A stretch of DNA of 64,000 bases from Allium sativum (taxonomy: Eukaryota; Streptophyta; Magnoliopsida; Asparagales; Amaryllidaceae). The DNA lies in assembly GCA_030737875.1 (NCBI GenBank), contig CM060915.1, forward strand, positions 903,332,177 through 903,396,176, in the 5' to 3' direction. Below the pieces are notes generated by a model, which ran no database searches, was not told the DNA's origin, and saw only the letters and a list, made by a program, of their open reading frames with translations. The first letter of the stretch is position 1, and each line of letters starts with the position of its first letter. Made by a program: the position numbers and the translations under genes. This document shows, one piece after another, positions 48,176 to 59,315 of the stretch.

Positions 48176-49284
48176 GGTGCTCCTAAGAGGCTAAGGACAA
48201 ATGGTAGGGTTAAGTCAACTATAACACTTAACCAAATTCAACATGTTAACAAGAATTGATGGGTGGTGTTAGGTAAATACAGACACTTAACCACTTAACA
48301 TGTTTGACTATAAAATCCTGGTAACGAGGGACCCGTTTCAGCAGTAACCCAAGTTAGGTGTCAACAGTACCCTGAAACTAGACAGGGTGGGGCACGATTA
48401 CTGGGCTGATTGTAAGCGGTTAAAACGACGGTGGTGGGTGCATAGTGTAGGTCTAACGGGGTGCGGGCGTGCACACACTCTGAAGCAGACAACCAGGGCA
48501 CTGGGGACACCAGCAGTATAACCTATGCCTTCTAGAATTTGTGTCGGGGCTGCCCCCATGGGTCTTGATACACCCCATGGTGGGACCAGCATAGGTATCT
48601 ACAATTCTTGGGGGCCGTATGACACATGTTAACGCGAGTAGGAGCCGATCTTTTAATAAGAATGGGGATCACTTCACCCTCACCATGGGGTGCCAGTTGG
48701 AATAAACTCAAGTAGGTGCAGAGATATAGTATGGGTGCGATAGTACATTCGACACTCCTTAGCTTGTGACACTTTCCTATTTTCAGTATATATCTATCAT
48801 GCCCTTTTCTTATTCACATACTGAAGAGTTACTAGATTTACTCAGGCTTTATGTCTGACCCTATTTTCTTTTCATCTTCTTTTCTTTCGTCCCCCCCCCC
48901 CCAAGTCCACAGGGAGGAAACAACTCAACTCAGTCAGGCTCTTTACAAGCTCCAAGAACGTAGATGTATGATTTGGATCTCTTTTGCGTGGATTATGTCT
49001 TTGGATATCACTTTGGGTATTTTTGTCACTTTATTTATGTTTTATGCCTCTTTAATAATCAAGACAGTTATGAGGTTGTAATGATGGAAGTATTTTGAGA
49101 CAATTATGGAATGTTTTGTTTTGAACACGTATTGATGAAATAAAAGTCTGTTTGGTTTCCGCTGTTTAAAATATGTGTATTTATATTTATCTTGAGTTTA
49201 TCTGTGGCCTTTTACTTATAAACCTCCACCAAAGTTAAGGCATTCCCTTTGTGAGTGACCTTAACGGAGGTGGGGTGTTTCACT

Positions 49285-49296
49285 TGGTATCAGAGC
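49285..49296 (+). other. Primer binding site of element D (initiator tRNA-Met)
   Basis: TGGTATCAGAGC, two bases after the LTR end. Confidence 0.93.
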
Positions 49297-49470
49297 ATAG
49301 GTTTACCAGATAAGATAAAAGTTTTTGAAATTGTTTTCAAAAAGAAAGTTTAAAGAAGCATTTTTCAAGAAAAAAGTGTTATGTTTATAAAAGGACAAAA
49401 TCCCCCAAAGCCATGTGCCCTATCTATCTCTCTCTATCCTTCGTTTTGAATTTTTCCTTTCTGTTTCAGC
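49297..49470 (+). promoter_or_regulatory. Leader of D with splice-acceptor-like tract before gag
   Basis: Short leader between primer site and gag. It ends in a pyrimidine-rich run (TTTTTCCTTTCTGTTTCAG) with CAG at 49467-49469, one base before the ATG, as in element A. Confidence 0.5.
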
Positions 49471-50436
49471 ATGTCTGGAGACCTTAACCTCCCGGAAGGA
49501 GTGACGATTCCCGGCTGGTTTAGGAGGTACTTAGAAGCAAGGGCCAATGGCGCAGGCCCAACAGACATCCCTCCTCCAGTGGCCGCGGTTCCTCCTCCTC
49601 CACCTCCTCATGGAAATGCCTTCGCAAAAACATTTAGAGACTTTAAGGCTATGGGTGGAAAAGACTTTTATGGAATAGAGTCCTTTGTAGGAGCAAGAAA
49701 CTGGCTAAAGGAGACTGAGGATCTGTTTGTCATCTTTGGAGTGGATGACAGGCAAAAGATACAACTAGCGGTATGGTTGCTTAAGGATGAAGCTTCCAAA
49801 TGGTGGGAAATTACCAATGCTCAGTGGGCGGTGGAAACATGGGAGGATTTCAGGACAAGGTTTGAGATGAAATTCCTCTCCCAAGCAGAAAGAAGCCTGC
49901 AAACGGAGAAGTTTCTAACTCTGAAACAGGGAACCATGACGATCAGGGAATATGTTAATCAGTTTAGTCAGCTGGCCAGATTTGGGCTAGACTTAGTAAA
50001 CACCCAACACAAGAAGGCACTTCGCTTCGTCAAGGGTTTGAATGAGCCTCTACATAGCCTTGCCATGACCCATGTATCCACGGGAGCGACTTATGAAAGC
50101 TTGGTGGACATGACATTGCTACACGAGGAAGACCACGGCAAGAAAGAAACTAAGGTGGAAGAGAAGAAAGAGGGTCTACAAGCAAAGAAAACAGACTTCA
50201 AGAAAGGAGGGAAGAACAATAAGCCCCGTGAGAAGAGAAGGTGCAATTTCTGTGGCATTGTGGGCCATATATCAAAAGACTGCCAGAAAAGAAAGGCGAA
50301 GATGGGTGGTTGCTTCCATTGTGGAGAGACTGGGCACCAAGCTAAGGACTGCCCAAAGAAGAAAGGGCAGGGACAGAAAGCCGGATCCACTTCAGGGGGT
50401 CAGGTTCATGCGCTAGTGACACCTCAGCAGGAATGA
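49471..50436 (+). CDS. Element D gag
   Basis: 321 codons, MSGDLNLPEGVTIPGW to a TGA at 50434-50436. Proline-rich stretch near residues 33-50, gag domain (about residues 55-225, with NWLKETEDLF, KWWEITNAQW, REYVNQFSQLARFG), a lysine-rich segment, then two CCHC zinc knuckles, CNFCGIVGHISKDC and CFHCGETGHQAKDC, near residues 257 and 280. It builds the particle and binds element RNA. The TGA lies where A has CGA, in frame with pol, so the original was probably one gag-pol frame and the stop a later C-to-T change. gag itself looks intact. Confidence 0.9.
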   Translation: MSGDLNLPEGVTIPGWFRRYLEARANGAGPTDIPPPVAAVPPPPPPHGNAFAKTFRDFKAMGGKDFYGIESFVGARNWLKETEDLFVIFGVDDRQKIQLAVWLLKDEASKWWEITNAQWAVETWEDFRTRFEMKFLSQAERSLQTEKFLTLKQGTMTIREYVNQFSQLARFGLDLVNTQHKKALRFVKGLNEPLHSLAMTHVSTGATYESLVDMTLLHEEDHGKKETKVEEKKEGLQAKKTDFKKGGKNNKPREKRRCNFCGIVGHISKDCQKRKAKMGGCFHCGETGHQAKDCPKKKGQGQKAGSTSGGQVHALVTPQQE

Positions 50437-52752
50437 GGTAGTAATATTTCTGTAGAAAGTGTAGTCTATCTTTATGATCATCCAGTTCGTACACTTTTTG
50501 ACTCTGGCGCATCACACTCTTTTATTTCATCTGCCTTAGTAGAATCTCTGCATCTGGACACTAGTATGGTAGAAGATTCCTTAGTAGTTTCAAATCCAAT
50601 TGGGGGCTCCGCTTACTTGTCAATGGTTTGTTTGGGTTTGAAAATCTCTATTCTCAGCGTTGAGTTTAGTTGTGATGCCTTTGTTTTGGGCTTCTCGGGA
50701 TATGGTTTGATCTTAGGCATGGACTGGTTATCCAGTAATAGTGCCATTCTTGATTGTGAGAAAAGAGTAGTTAGACTCTTAACTCGGCTTGGTAACACTC
50801 TAGAAATTTCTTGTAATCCCTTGAATGCTGTTATGCTTAGTTATCTAGAGTCGCTTGATGCTTCTGATGAGAATTTGCAACCAGTTAGAGTAGTCCGGGA
50901 ATATCCGGATGTCTTTGAGGAGGTGAAAGGCTTACCTCCGAGGCGGGAAATAGACTTCTGCATATATCTTGTGGATAATGCAAAGCCTGTAGCTTTACCT
51001 GTCAGACACATGACTCCAAGAGAGAGAAAGGAGCTCAGTAAGCAGGTTAAAGAACTTTTCGAAAAAGGGTTCATTAGACGGAGCATTTCGGAATGGGGTG
51101 CTCCAGTGGTGTTCGCAACCAAAGCGGACGGTTCGCTTCGCCTTTGCGTCGACTATAGGGATTTAAACAAATTGACCAAGAAAAATAGGCACCCTCTTCC
51201 CCGAATCGACGATTTGTTTGATCAGCTTGTAGGTGCGATGGTCTTCTCCCAACTTGATCTGGCAACTGGGTTCCATCAGCTAAGAGTAGCCAAAGATAGT
51301 ATTGATAAAACGGCATTCAGAACCCCAGACGGTTTCTTCGAGTGGCTTGTCATGCCTTTCGGCTTGACAAACGCACCCGCTTATTTCGTAGACCTAATGA
51401 GCAGGGTGTTCAGAGAATTCCTTAACAAATTTGTGGTTGTCTTCGTAGATGATATCTTAATCTTCTCAAAGAATGAGGAAGAGCATGCTCAGCATCTGAA
51501 AGAAATCATGGAAACTCTTCGAGCTCATCAACTAAAAGCCAAATTCTCCAAGTGTCACTTCTGGAGAAAAGAAGTAAGATTTTTGGGGCATATAGTGTCC
51601 AAAGATGGGTTGGCCGTGGACCCCGCGAAAGTGGTGGCAGTGCAAGATTGGAAGACACCAAGAAATGCAACCGAAGTTCGAAGCTTTCTTGGGCTAGCTG
51701 GTTTTTACCGAAAGTTTATTAGGGATTTCACGAAAATCTCAGCCATACTCACAAGGCTAACAAAGAAGAATCTGGCGTTCACTTGGGATTTGGATTGCGA
51801 GTTTGCTTTCCAACGATTAAAAAGGGCTCTCACAACAGCCCCAGTTCTAACTCTGCCTGACGAAAGCAAAATGTTCAGAGTATACACAGATGCATGTGGA
51901 ACGGGACTAGGTGTTGTTCTAATGCAAGAAGGAAGGGTAGTAGCTTACGGCGGAAGATAATTGAAAGTTCATGAAAAGAACTACCCAACCCACGATCTTG
52001 AGTTAGCCGCCATCGTCTTTGCCCTTAAGTCTTGGCGCCATTATCTCCTAGGTGAAAAGTTTGAATTATACACTGACCATAAATCGTTGAAATATCTCTT
52101 CTCGTAGAAGGATCTTAACTTGAGGCAGCAAAGATGGATGGAGTTTCTTGCCTCGTATGACTTTGAAATTTCCTATACTCCCGGCAAAGGCAACGTAGTA
52201 GCAGACGCGTTGAGCCAAAAGAAACTGACCTTAAGCCCACTCTTCATAGAGAGGCAAAGCTTGGAGTATATAGCCAGTTTTAACTTTAGGCCCTCCTCAG
52301 ATTTTGTACCGGGTTTGTTAGCATCTCTTGAAGTACGCCCTACTCTCTTAGACTCAATAGGGGCTGCACAACCTGAAGACCCTCAGCTTGTGGATGTGAT
52401 TGATAAACTTATTAGAGGTGAGACTTCTAGTCACCTCAGTAGATACGCCATCGATGATAAGGGTTGGCTGAGGCGAGATGGAAGATTATGCGTCCCACAA
52501 GCAAGGGAGTTGACAAAGAAGGTTCTCGAGGAAGCGCATCATTCCAAGATGACTATACACCCTGGCGGTGATAAGATGTACAAGGATGTAAAAAGGACTT
52601 TCTTTTGGAACGGCATGAAGCAAGACGTGGCAGATTTTGTTTCTAAGTGCATCACCTGCCAACGGGTCAAGGCGGAACAGAAGAAACCTGGAGGACTATT
52701 TCACCCTTTAGAGGTCCCACGGTGGAAGTGGGATAGCATTTCAATGGACTTC
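50437..52752 (+). pseudogene. Element D pol, first part: protease, RT, RNase H, integrase N terminus
   Basis: In frame with gag. Protease DSGASHSF (50500), reverse transcriptase [10 protein letters not shown] (about 51255) and FVDDILIFS (about 51442), RNase [11 protein letters not shown] (about 51880), [12 protein letters not shown] and DHKSLKYL, then integrase HHSKMTIHPGG and CITC. TAA at 51958-51960 and TAG at 52105-52107 break RNase H. The frame ends at SMDF, where F inserted straight after the first catalytic aspartate of integrase. Confidence 0.93.
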
Positions 52753-55041
52753 TGTAACACCCCGCCTCCGCTAGGGTCACTCGCAAGGGAATGCACTAGC
52801 TTTAGAGGGGCATTATTGGTAAACATGCACAGAAATATCACAAGACAGAACACATAAAATAGCGGAAGTAAAATCAATCTTTCATAACATGAATACATAG
52901 GGTCTAAAGCCTTTTACATCAGAGTACATCAAAACCTGTCTTGCAATAGTAAAGAAGCATAAAGACTTTTTAATAAATTATTCCCTAAGTAAAAACAGTA
53001 AAGTAGCCATAGCCAAGAGAAGTCCAAGCCATCCATGATGACCTTCAATCAGAAGAAGTCCGAACTAAACAACATTGTTTCCTCCCTGTAACCTGGGGGG
53101 GAAACGGAAGAAAAGAGGCGAAACAAAACGGGTCAGTCAAAAAGACTGAGTAAGCCCTATCTACTATTAGTATAGAAACTAGTAAAGTTAACTGACATGA
53201 GAAACTGAGATGAACATGAGCATGATAACAAGATAGATAAGCTAAATCAAAATAACAGGATAAACTACTGAACTAAGGTATCATGATAAACTACGGTGTC
53301 ATGATAAATCAAAGTATCATATCGTCAGATTTCTGTCAAGTATACTATCCCAAGGTATCTACCCCGTCTAACATCCCACGGTATCTATTCCGTATATTCT
53401 TCCTGGTTCTAACATGTATATTTGCTCTGCACCCTCCGTACTAGTATCCCAGCCTTGTTATGTGTTAACCATGAATGTCCCTTACTCAAAGTCGTGTAAT
53501 GGTCCATGTCAACCTAATATATCGCATATATAGGTTACTCAAATCATATGTTTCTTTCCATGTATATAAGTTCAGTCCTTTGCCGTACCTCGTACGGGCT
53601 TCCTCATGTCGTATTATCCTTGAAATTGTTTGGACTGTCACCCTTGTTCTAGCTAGGCTCTTCCATATGAATCATCGTTTGAACTACTAGGACTTACGCC
53701 ACCTAGCACCACTAGGGATTACGCTTACCTATTGCACGCTTTCGTATTTTGGTTTGGGTTGAACCACCTAGGCCACTAGGGATTACGCTAACCCTCAACC
53801 GCGCCCTTTTTCCCACGCATTCATCGTGAATCGTTTTTCTATAACTGTATGCACATGTATCACATCGTGCCATCCGAGTCCTGTCATAGGGCAAAACAAG
53901 AAATACAGGACTCGGTCGGGAGCTTTAGATTTATCTGCCGATGCAGATACTAAGGTCTGCTTTTCTACACGTGGCTATGGTCCCACGAGACCCCTCCCTC
54001 AACTAGTGAAAGGCAACACAAGAGAAAATCTTGCATAACATGATAGCATGTATCATTCTCAATGATCAAACCCAAACATGAACATTTAACTTCATAGTTA
54101 ATATCTAAGAGTAGGGAAAGGGCTTACATTGCTATGAAGGCCTAAATCGATTAAACTAAAGCTTGAGAGGAAGCCTATGCATGCCATCACCCAAAACCCC
54201 AAAGATGGATGCTCCAAATCAACAAAAACACCATCTTTATGAACAAAGATCAAAGCTTTTGCCTTGAAATCAACTTGAGAAGCTCTCATACTAACATAGG
54301 GACTCTCTAATACTCTCATGATCATGAAACCTCTCATAGAAATGAAGTGGAGGCTAGGATAGTTGAGTGGAGGCCATGAGAGTAGAAATTTTGCCATAGT
54401 TTAGTTACATGAGTGAATAATGAGGGTTTAGGGGGGGTTAGGGGCTTATTTATAGATTAGGCAAGTGTTTTAGGCCATAGGATTAAACCTAGATTCAATC
54501 CAAGCCATCAAAGCATGTCTTGGGGAAGAAGTCAAGTGTAGGAACCATCTAGGGCCTTTAGATTAAAGATGAACCATGAGAACCATCCAAATGCAAAATC
54601 TGCATTTGAGCGAATCGGCCCACGGGTTGACAGCCAAACACCCTGGATTAACCCCTAGTCGACCCAGCGGGCTCGGGTCGACCTCAAAAATCGGTCGGTT
54701 CGGTTATTCCCCTCTCCCAATTCGTTGTTTTGAACATTTTTGCATATTTATTTATTTAATTTTCAATTATATATATATATATATATATCAATATATATAT
54801 ATTTCTCTGCGCAACCCATTTCACTTAATTAAGTATACTTTGATTTGGGAATTTTTCGTGAAACTTCGCGAGGCCATATCTTGGTCATACGGACTCCGAT
54901 TTTCGAAAACTCGGACTCTATTTCGCGTATTTTTCCGAGACGAACGCAATGGCATAGCCCGTTTCCCTTGATTCAGATTTTACAGTTTAATTCTGCCTCT
55001 ATTTATGTTATAACAGGTTATTGAAAATACGGGTTGTTACA
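52753..55041 (-). repeat. 3' LTR of F (2289 bp)
   Basis: TGTAACACCCC...GGGTTGTTACA on plus. Sense landmarks: conserved GAACGCAATGG block (about 54944), TATA (54446-54455), donor AATGTAAGCC (54127), a perfect 11 bp inverted repeat CCGAGTCCTGT/ACAGGACTCGG (53873-53883/53906-53916), branch-like GACTGACCC (about 53130) and acceptor CCCCCCCAG at 53093. The predicted intron is about 1.04 kb. It lacks the A/B/D stem modules. Confidence 0.93.
54446..54455 (-). promoter_or_regulatory. TATA box of LTR F
   Basis: CTATAAATAA on minus about 590 bp into the LTR; duplicated at 58715-58724. Confidence 0.6.
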
Positions 55042-57021
55042 TTCTCCCCACCTTTTAGGATTTCGACCCCGAAATCTCCACGTTAGGAAGAACATATCCT
55101 ACCATCCATCATCCATCTACTCAAAACATCATCCACAAGCAACCATTGTCCTTAGATGATTTCTAATGCTGTATGAATATATGCAAAACGTGTGTGTACA
55201 TGTTCCTTAGCTAATGCTAATGATCAGGCCTGAATAATCTTTCTAATGCAAAATATGTATAGTGCCATGAATCCAACATGTATGCAAATAGTCCTAGTCA
55301 TAGAGATACTATATGCGTGCACAATCATTCATTCATATGCAACAACTGCATGATAATACATTCGATTTCATCCATAAACAAGTATAAATACTCGTGCATA
55401 TGCAATATGAAATGTGACCGAGTTGAGCTAGTATCTAATGTGTATTCGCGCATCCACGAGCAACCACTTGCAAACACTTGCAACCATATCAATCATAACA
55501 TGTTTCAAATACATGTTTACATCCATAGGGTTCTACCTAGAATTCCCTGAAACAGGGTCGAGAAGATAAATAGGACAAACTCCTTACAGGGTTTGTAACG
55601 GAGAATAGGACCGAGAGGATGTCCACAAAAGATAGCCTACAAGTAAGCTCTACAGAAAACAGGGATCAAGGATATACTCCCAAAAAGAGATATCATGTGC
55701 GTATCTAGTCTTTGACCATCAAAGTCATCTTTTAACTTCGCGATTTGGTAGCTTCTTATTCCTGTTTCCATAACATGAGCTGGAACTCATTTCTTCGTCG
55801 CCTCTCGTTCCACTTGCACTTATCCTTTTCCTAGAATACTTGACGCAAACATGACTGCGTACTCATGATCTCATGCAAGCTTTCCAAAATTCACTAGTGA
55901 ATCTTGGATCTCGTTTATATACTATAAGGCATTTCATGTAGAAGAACTTTCTCTTGAAAGTAAACAGATGTCAATCAGGTTATCATGCGCACTTACTAGG
56001 GTGATCTCTATAACCCATGCATAAATGAAGTAAACCATCCGTCTTATTGGCGAACACCACTCGATCGGGCTTCAAATTTCCAATAAAGGCATCAAGGGAT
56101 TCTAAGTAACTAGTCATGACAGAACCTCAAAAAGGTTACCCGATACTTCGAGGGCATTACCGAGGCTAGTCAAAAGGTCTAACTACCCTCCTATCAAAAC
56201 CGAGAGTGGCACCCCCTACTGGATAACCACTTCATCCCTAGAATCCATCCATAGCTTATAAACATAAGCATTATTTCCAAACTCAACACTTGGCATAGAC
56301 ATTCCCAAATCCAAACAAGTCATGTATAAATGGACTGATTCTCCAATAGGACTTTGGGACAAAAATGGGATTCTCTATTACGCTAGTACTTAAGGTGCAG
56401 AGACTCAACTATCGAAGCGGACTTAAAAGATGCGGTGATCAAAACAAAGTCCCGACAGGATGATAGAGAAGAAAAGCTAAACCTTTAACAAGATCGTTAC
56501 CCTCCTTCTGAGGTACCCTAGAAATGAGAGCATACTATTGCCCTCCGAATGATCTTGTCCCTGTTCCATGATACTTAACTATCCGTCCCGTTTCACCATG
56601 CCAAAGGTACTCTCTCGTCATGGGTTTCATTGTTCATCTTTCTCCCTCCTTTTAGGACTCAGCCATACCAACATGTTGCTTATCCCTGAGCTCGTATCCT
56701 TTATCCTTGTTCTTACTATCCTTTCATGCATAACTCTGCAACGGTCTCTCGAGAACCACCTCCATCGTACGGGAAACACTTACGCAGCTAGAAAGACTAG
56801 TCGCAGTCAAAACCACTGTGACTACAGATGGAGGAAAGAAAGGAAAAGAGATTCAATCAAGGAAACAAGGATAATGCTAATGGCCTTTGGGGAATAGCCT
56901 TTTTGTTTTTAAAAGAAAATTTTCTTGAAAAATGCTTCTTTGTAAACGGTTTTTCAAATAATTTTCAGAAGGTCTTTAAAAACTTTTGCCCAGTCTAGTA
57001 ACCTTCTGCTCTGATACCAAA
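55042..57021 (-). pseudogene. Interior of F: decayed gag-pol remnants
   Basis: 55042 begins with a polypurine tract on minus (GGTGGGGAGAAT). Next comes a spacer like that of A. From about 55690 to 56550 scattered stretches resemble the reverse-transcriptase/protease boundary of A in order (for example around 56040 and 56140-56220), but no frame survives beyond about 100 codons. Near 56870-57000 the 5' leader (AAAATTTTCTTGAAAAATGCTTC-like) again matches A and D. Thus the ends are kept and the coding part is eroded. Confidence 0.75.
57008..57019 (-). other. Primer binding site of element F (initiator tRNA-Met)
   Basis: TGGTATCAGAGC on minus, two bases from the LTR edge. Confidence 0.92.
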
Positions 57022-59310
57022 TGTAACACCCCGCCTCCGCTAGGGTCACTCGCAAGGGAATGCACTAGCTTTAGAGGGGCATTATTGGTAAACATGCACA
57101 GAAATATCACAAGACAGAACACATAAAATAGCGGAAGTAAAATCAATCTTTCATAACATGAATACATAGGGTCTAAAGCCTTTTACATCAGAGTACATCA
57201 AAACCTGTCTTGCAATAGTAAAGAAGCATAAAGACTTTTTAATAAATTATTCCCTAAGTAAAAACAGTAAAGTAGCCATAGCCAAGAGAAGTCCAAGCCA
57301 TCCATGATGACCTTCAATCAGAAGAAGTCCGAACTAATCAACATTGTTTCCTCCCTGTAACCTGGGGGGGAAACGGAAGAAAAGAGGCGAAACAAAACGG
57401 GTCAGTCAAAAAGACTGAGTAAGCCCTATCTACTATTAGTATAGAAACTAGTAAAGTTAACTGACATGAGAAACTGAGATGAACATGAGCATGATAACAA
57501 GATAGATAAGCTAAATCAAAATAACAGGATAAACTACTGAACTAAGGTATCATGATAAACTACGGTGTCATGATAAATCAAAGTATCATATCGTCAGATT
57601 TCTGTCAAGTATACTATCCCAAGGTATCTACCCCGTCTAACATCCCACGGTATCTATTCCGTATATTCTTCCTGGTTCTAACATGTATATTTGCTCTGCA
57701 CCCTCCGTACTAGTATCCCAGCCTTGTTATGTGTTAACCATGAATGTCCCTTACTCAAAGTCGTGTAATGGTCCATGTCAACCTAATATATCGCATATAT
57801 AGGTTACTCAAATCATATGTTTCTTTCCATGTATATAAGTTCAGTCCTTTGCCGTACCTCGTACGGGCTTCCTCATGTCGTATTATCCTTGAAATTGTTT
57901 GGACTGTCACCCTTGTTCTAGCTAGGCTCTTCCATATGAATCATCGTTTGAACTACTAGGACTTACGCCACCTAGCACCACTAGGGATTACGCTTACCTA
58001 TTGCACGCTTTCGTATTTTGGTTTGGGTTGAACCACCTAGGCCACTAGGGATTACGCTAACCCTCAACCGCGCCCTTTTTCCCACGCATTCATCGTGAAT
58101 CGTTTTTCTATAACTGTATGCACATGTATCACATCGTGCCATCCGAGTCCTGTCATAGGGCAAAACAAGAAATACAGGACTCGGTCGGGAGCTTTAGATT
58201 TATCTGCCGATGCAGATACTAAGGTCTGCTTTTCTACACGTGGCTATGGTCCCACGAGACCCCTCCCTCAACTAGTGAAAGGCAACACAAGAGAAAATCT
58301 TGCATAACATGATAGCATGTATCATTCTCAATGATCAAACCCAAACATGAACATTTAACTTCATAGTTAATATCTAAGAGTAGGGAAAGGGCTTACATTG
58401 CTATGAAGGCCTAAATCGATTAAACTAAAGCTTGAGAGGAAGCCTATGCATGCCATCACCCAAAACCCCAAAGATGGATGCTCCAAATCAACAAAAACAC
58501 CATCTTTATGAACAAAGATCAAAGCTTTTGCCTTGAAATCAACTTGAGAAGCTCTCATACTAACATAGGGACTCTCTAATACTCTCATGATCATGAAACC
58601 TCTCATAGAAATGAAGTGGAGGCTAGGATAGTTGAGTGGAGGCCATGAGAGTAGAAATTTTGCCATAGTTTAGTTACATGAGTGAATAATGAGGGTTTAG
58701 GGGGGGTTAGGGGCTTATTTATAGATTAGGCAAGTGTTTTAGGCCATAGGATTAAACCTAGATTCAATCCAAGCCATCAAAGCATGTCTTGGGGAAGAAG
58801 TCAAGTGTAGGAACCATCTAGGGCCTTTAGATTAAAGATGAACCATGAGAACCATCCAAATGCAAAATCTGCATTTGAGCGAATCGGCCCACGGGTTGAC
58901 AGCCAAACACCCTGGATTAACCCCTAGTCGACCCAGCGGGCTCGGGTCGACCTCAAAAATCGGTCGGTTCGGTTATTCCCCTCTCCCAATTCGTTGTTTT
59001 GAACATTTTTGCATATTTATTTATTTAATTTTTAATTATATATATATATATATATATCAATATATATATATTTCTCTGCGCAACCCATTTCACTTAATTA
59101 AGTATACTTTGATTTGGGAATTTTTCGTGAAACTTCGCGAGGCCATATCTTGGTCATACGGACTCCGATTTTCGAAAACACGGACTCTATTTCGCGTATT
59201 TTTCCGAGACGAACGCAATGGCATATCCCGTTTCCCTTGATTCAGATTTTACAGTTTAATTCTGCCTCTATTTATGTTATAACAGGTTATTGAAAATACG
59301 GGTTGTTACA
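57022..59310 (-). repeat. 5' LTR of F (2289 bp)
   Basis: Same length as the 3' LTR and offset by exactly 4269 bases throughout, so there is no indel between them apart from any that cancel. Substitutions seen by eye: A/T at 53068/57337, C/T near 54762/59031, T/A near 54919/59188 and G/T near 54957/59226. Confidence 0.93.
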
Positions 59311-59315
59311 ACTTC

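Larger units (their letters stand above)
34006..48905 (+). other. Predicted intron within the LTR of D (about 1.95 kb without E)
   Basis: Donor GTAAGTATAG at 34006. At the far end, CTGAC (about 48857) is followed by T/C-rich DNA and CCCAAG (48905), then CACAG (48912); the 3' LTR reads CCCCAGGTCCACAG, a better acceptor. It is inferred from sequence only, but A, E and F show the same order. Loss of G at the first AG in this copy may weaken the site. Confidence 0.45.
33231..49282 (+). repeat. 5' LTR of D, split by element E (net about 3.1 kb)
   Basis: TGTAACACCCC at 33231, GGGGTGTTTCA at 49282. Sense landmarks: conserved U3 block (33301-33415), GTCGAC cluster (about 33510-33640), TATA (33776), donor TTGTAAGTATAG (34006), element E (34509-47448), stem modules (47968-48175), branch-like GTCTGACCC (about 48856), a T/C tract with a run of about 14 C, and an acceptor at 48905 or 48912. 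Confidence 0.92.
52753..59310 (-). mobile_element. Element F: deletion-derivative gypsy element with near-identical LTRs
   Basis: Minus orientation: 5' LTR 57022-59310, primer site 57008-57019, interior 55042-57021, 3' LTR 52753-55041. ACTTC is duplicated at 52748-52752 and 59311-59315. By eye the 2289 bp LTRs differ at only four positions (near 53068, 54762, 54919, 54957). The 2 kb interior has no open gag or pol, so F was already defective and moved using proteins of another element. Confidence 0.93.

Noticed and set aside
48398..48592. Short minus-strand frames in the LTR of D (also at 63172-63366)
   Set aside because: They run antisense in non-coding LTR; present twice only because the LTR is.
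48889..48903. Run of about 14 C as a separate regulatory signal
   Set aside because: It is best read as part of the T/C tract before the predicted acceptor; homopolymer length is also prone to sequencing error.
54098..54397. 99-codon open frame in the LTR of F (repeated at 58367-58666)
   Set aside because: Identity of the two copies only reflects the young LTR pair; it lies across the predicted splice donor and matches no known domain.
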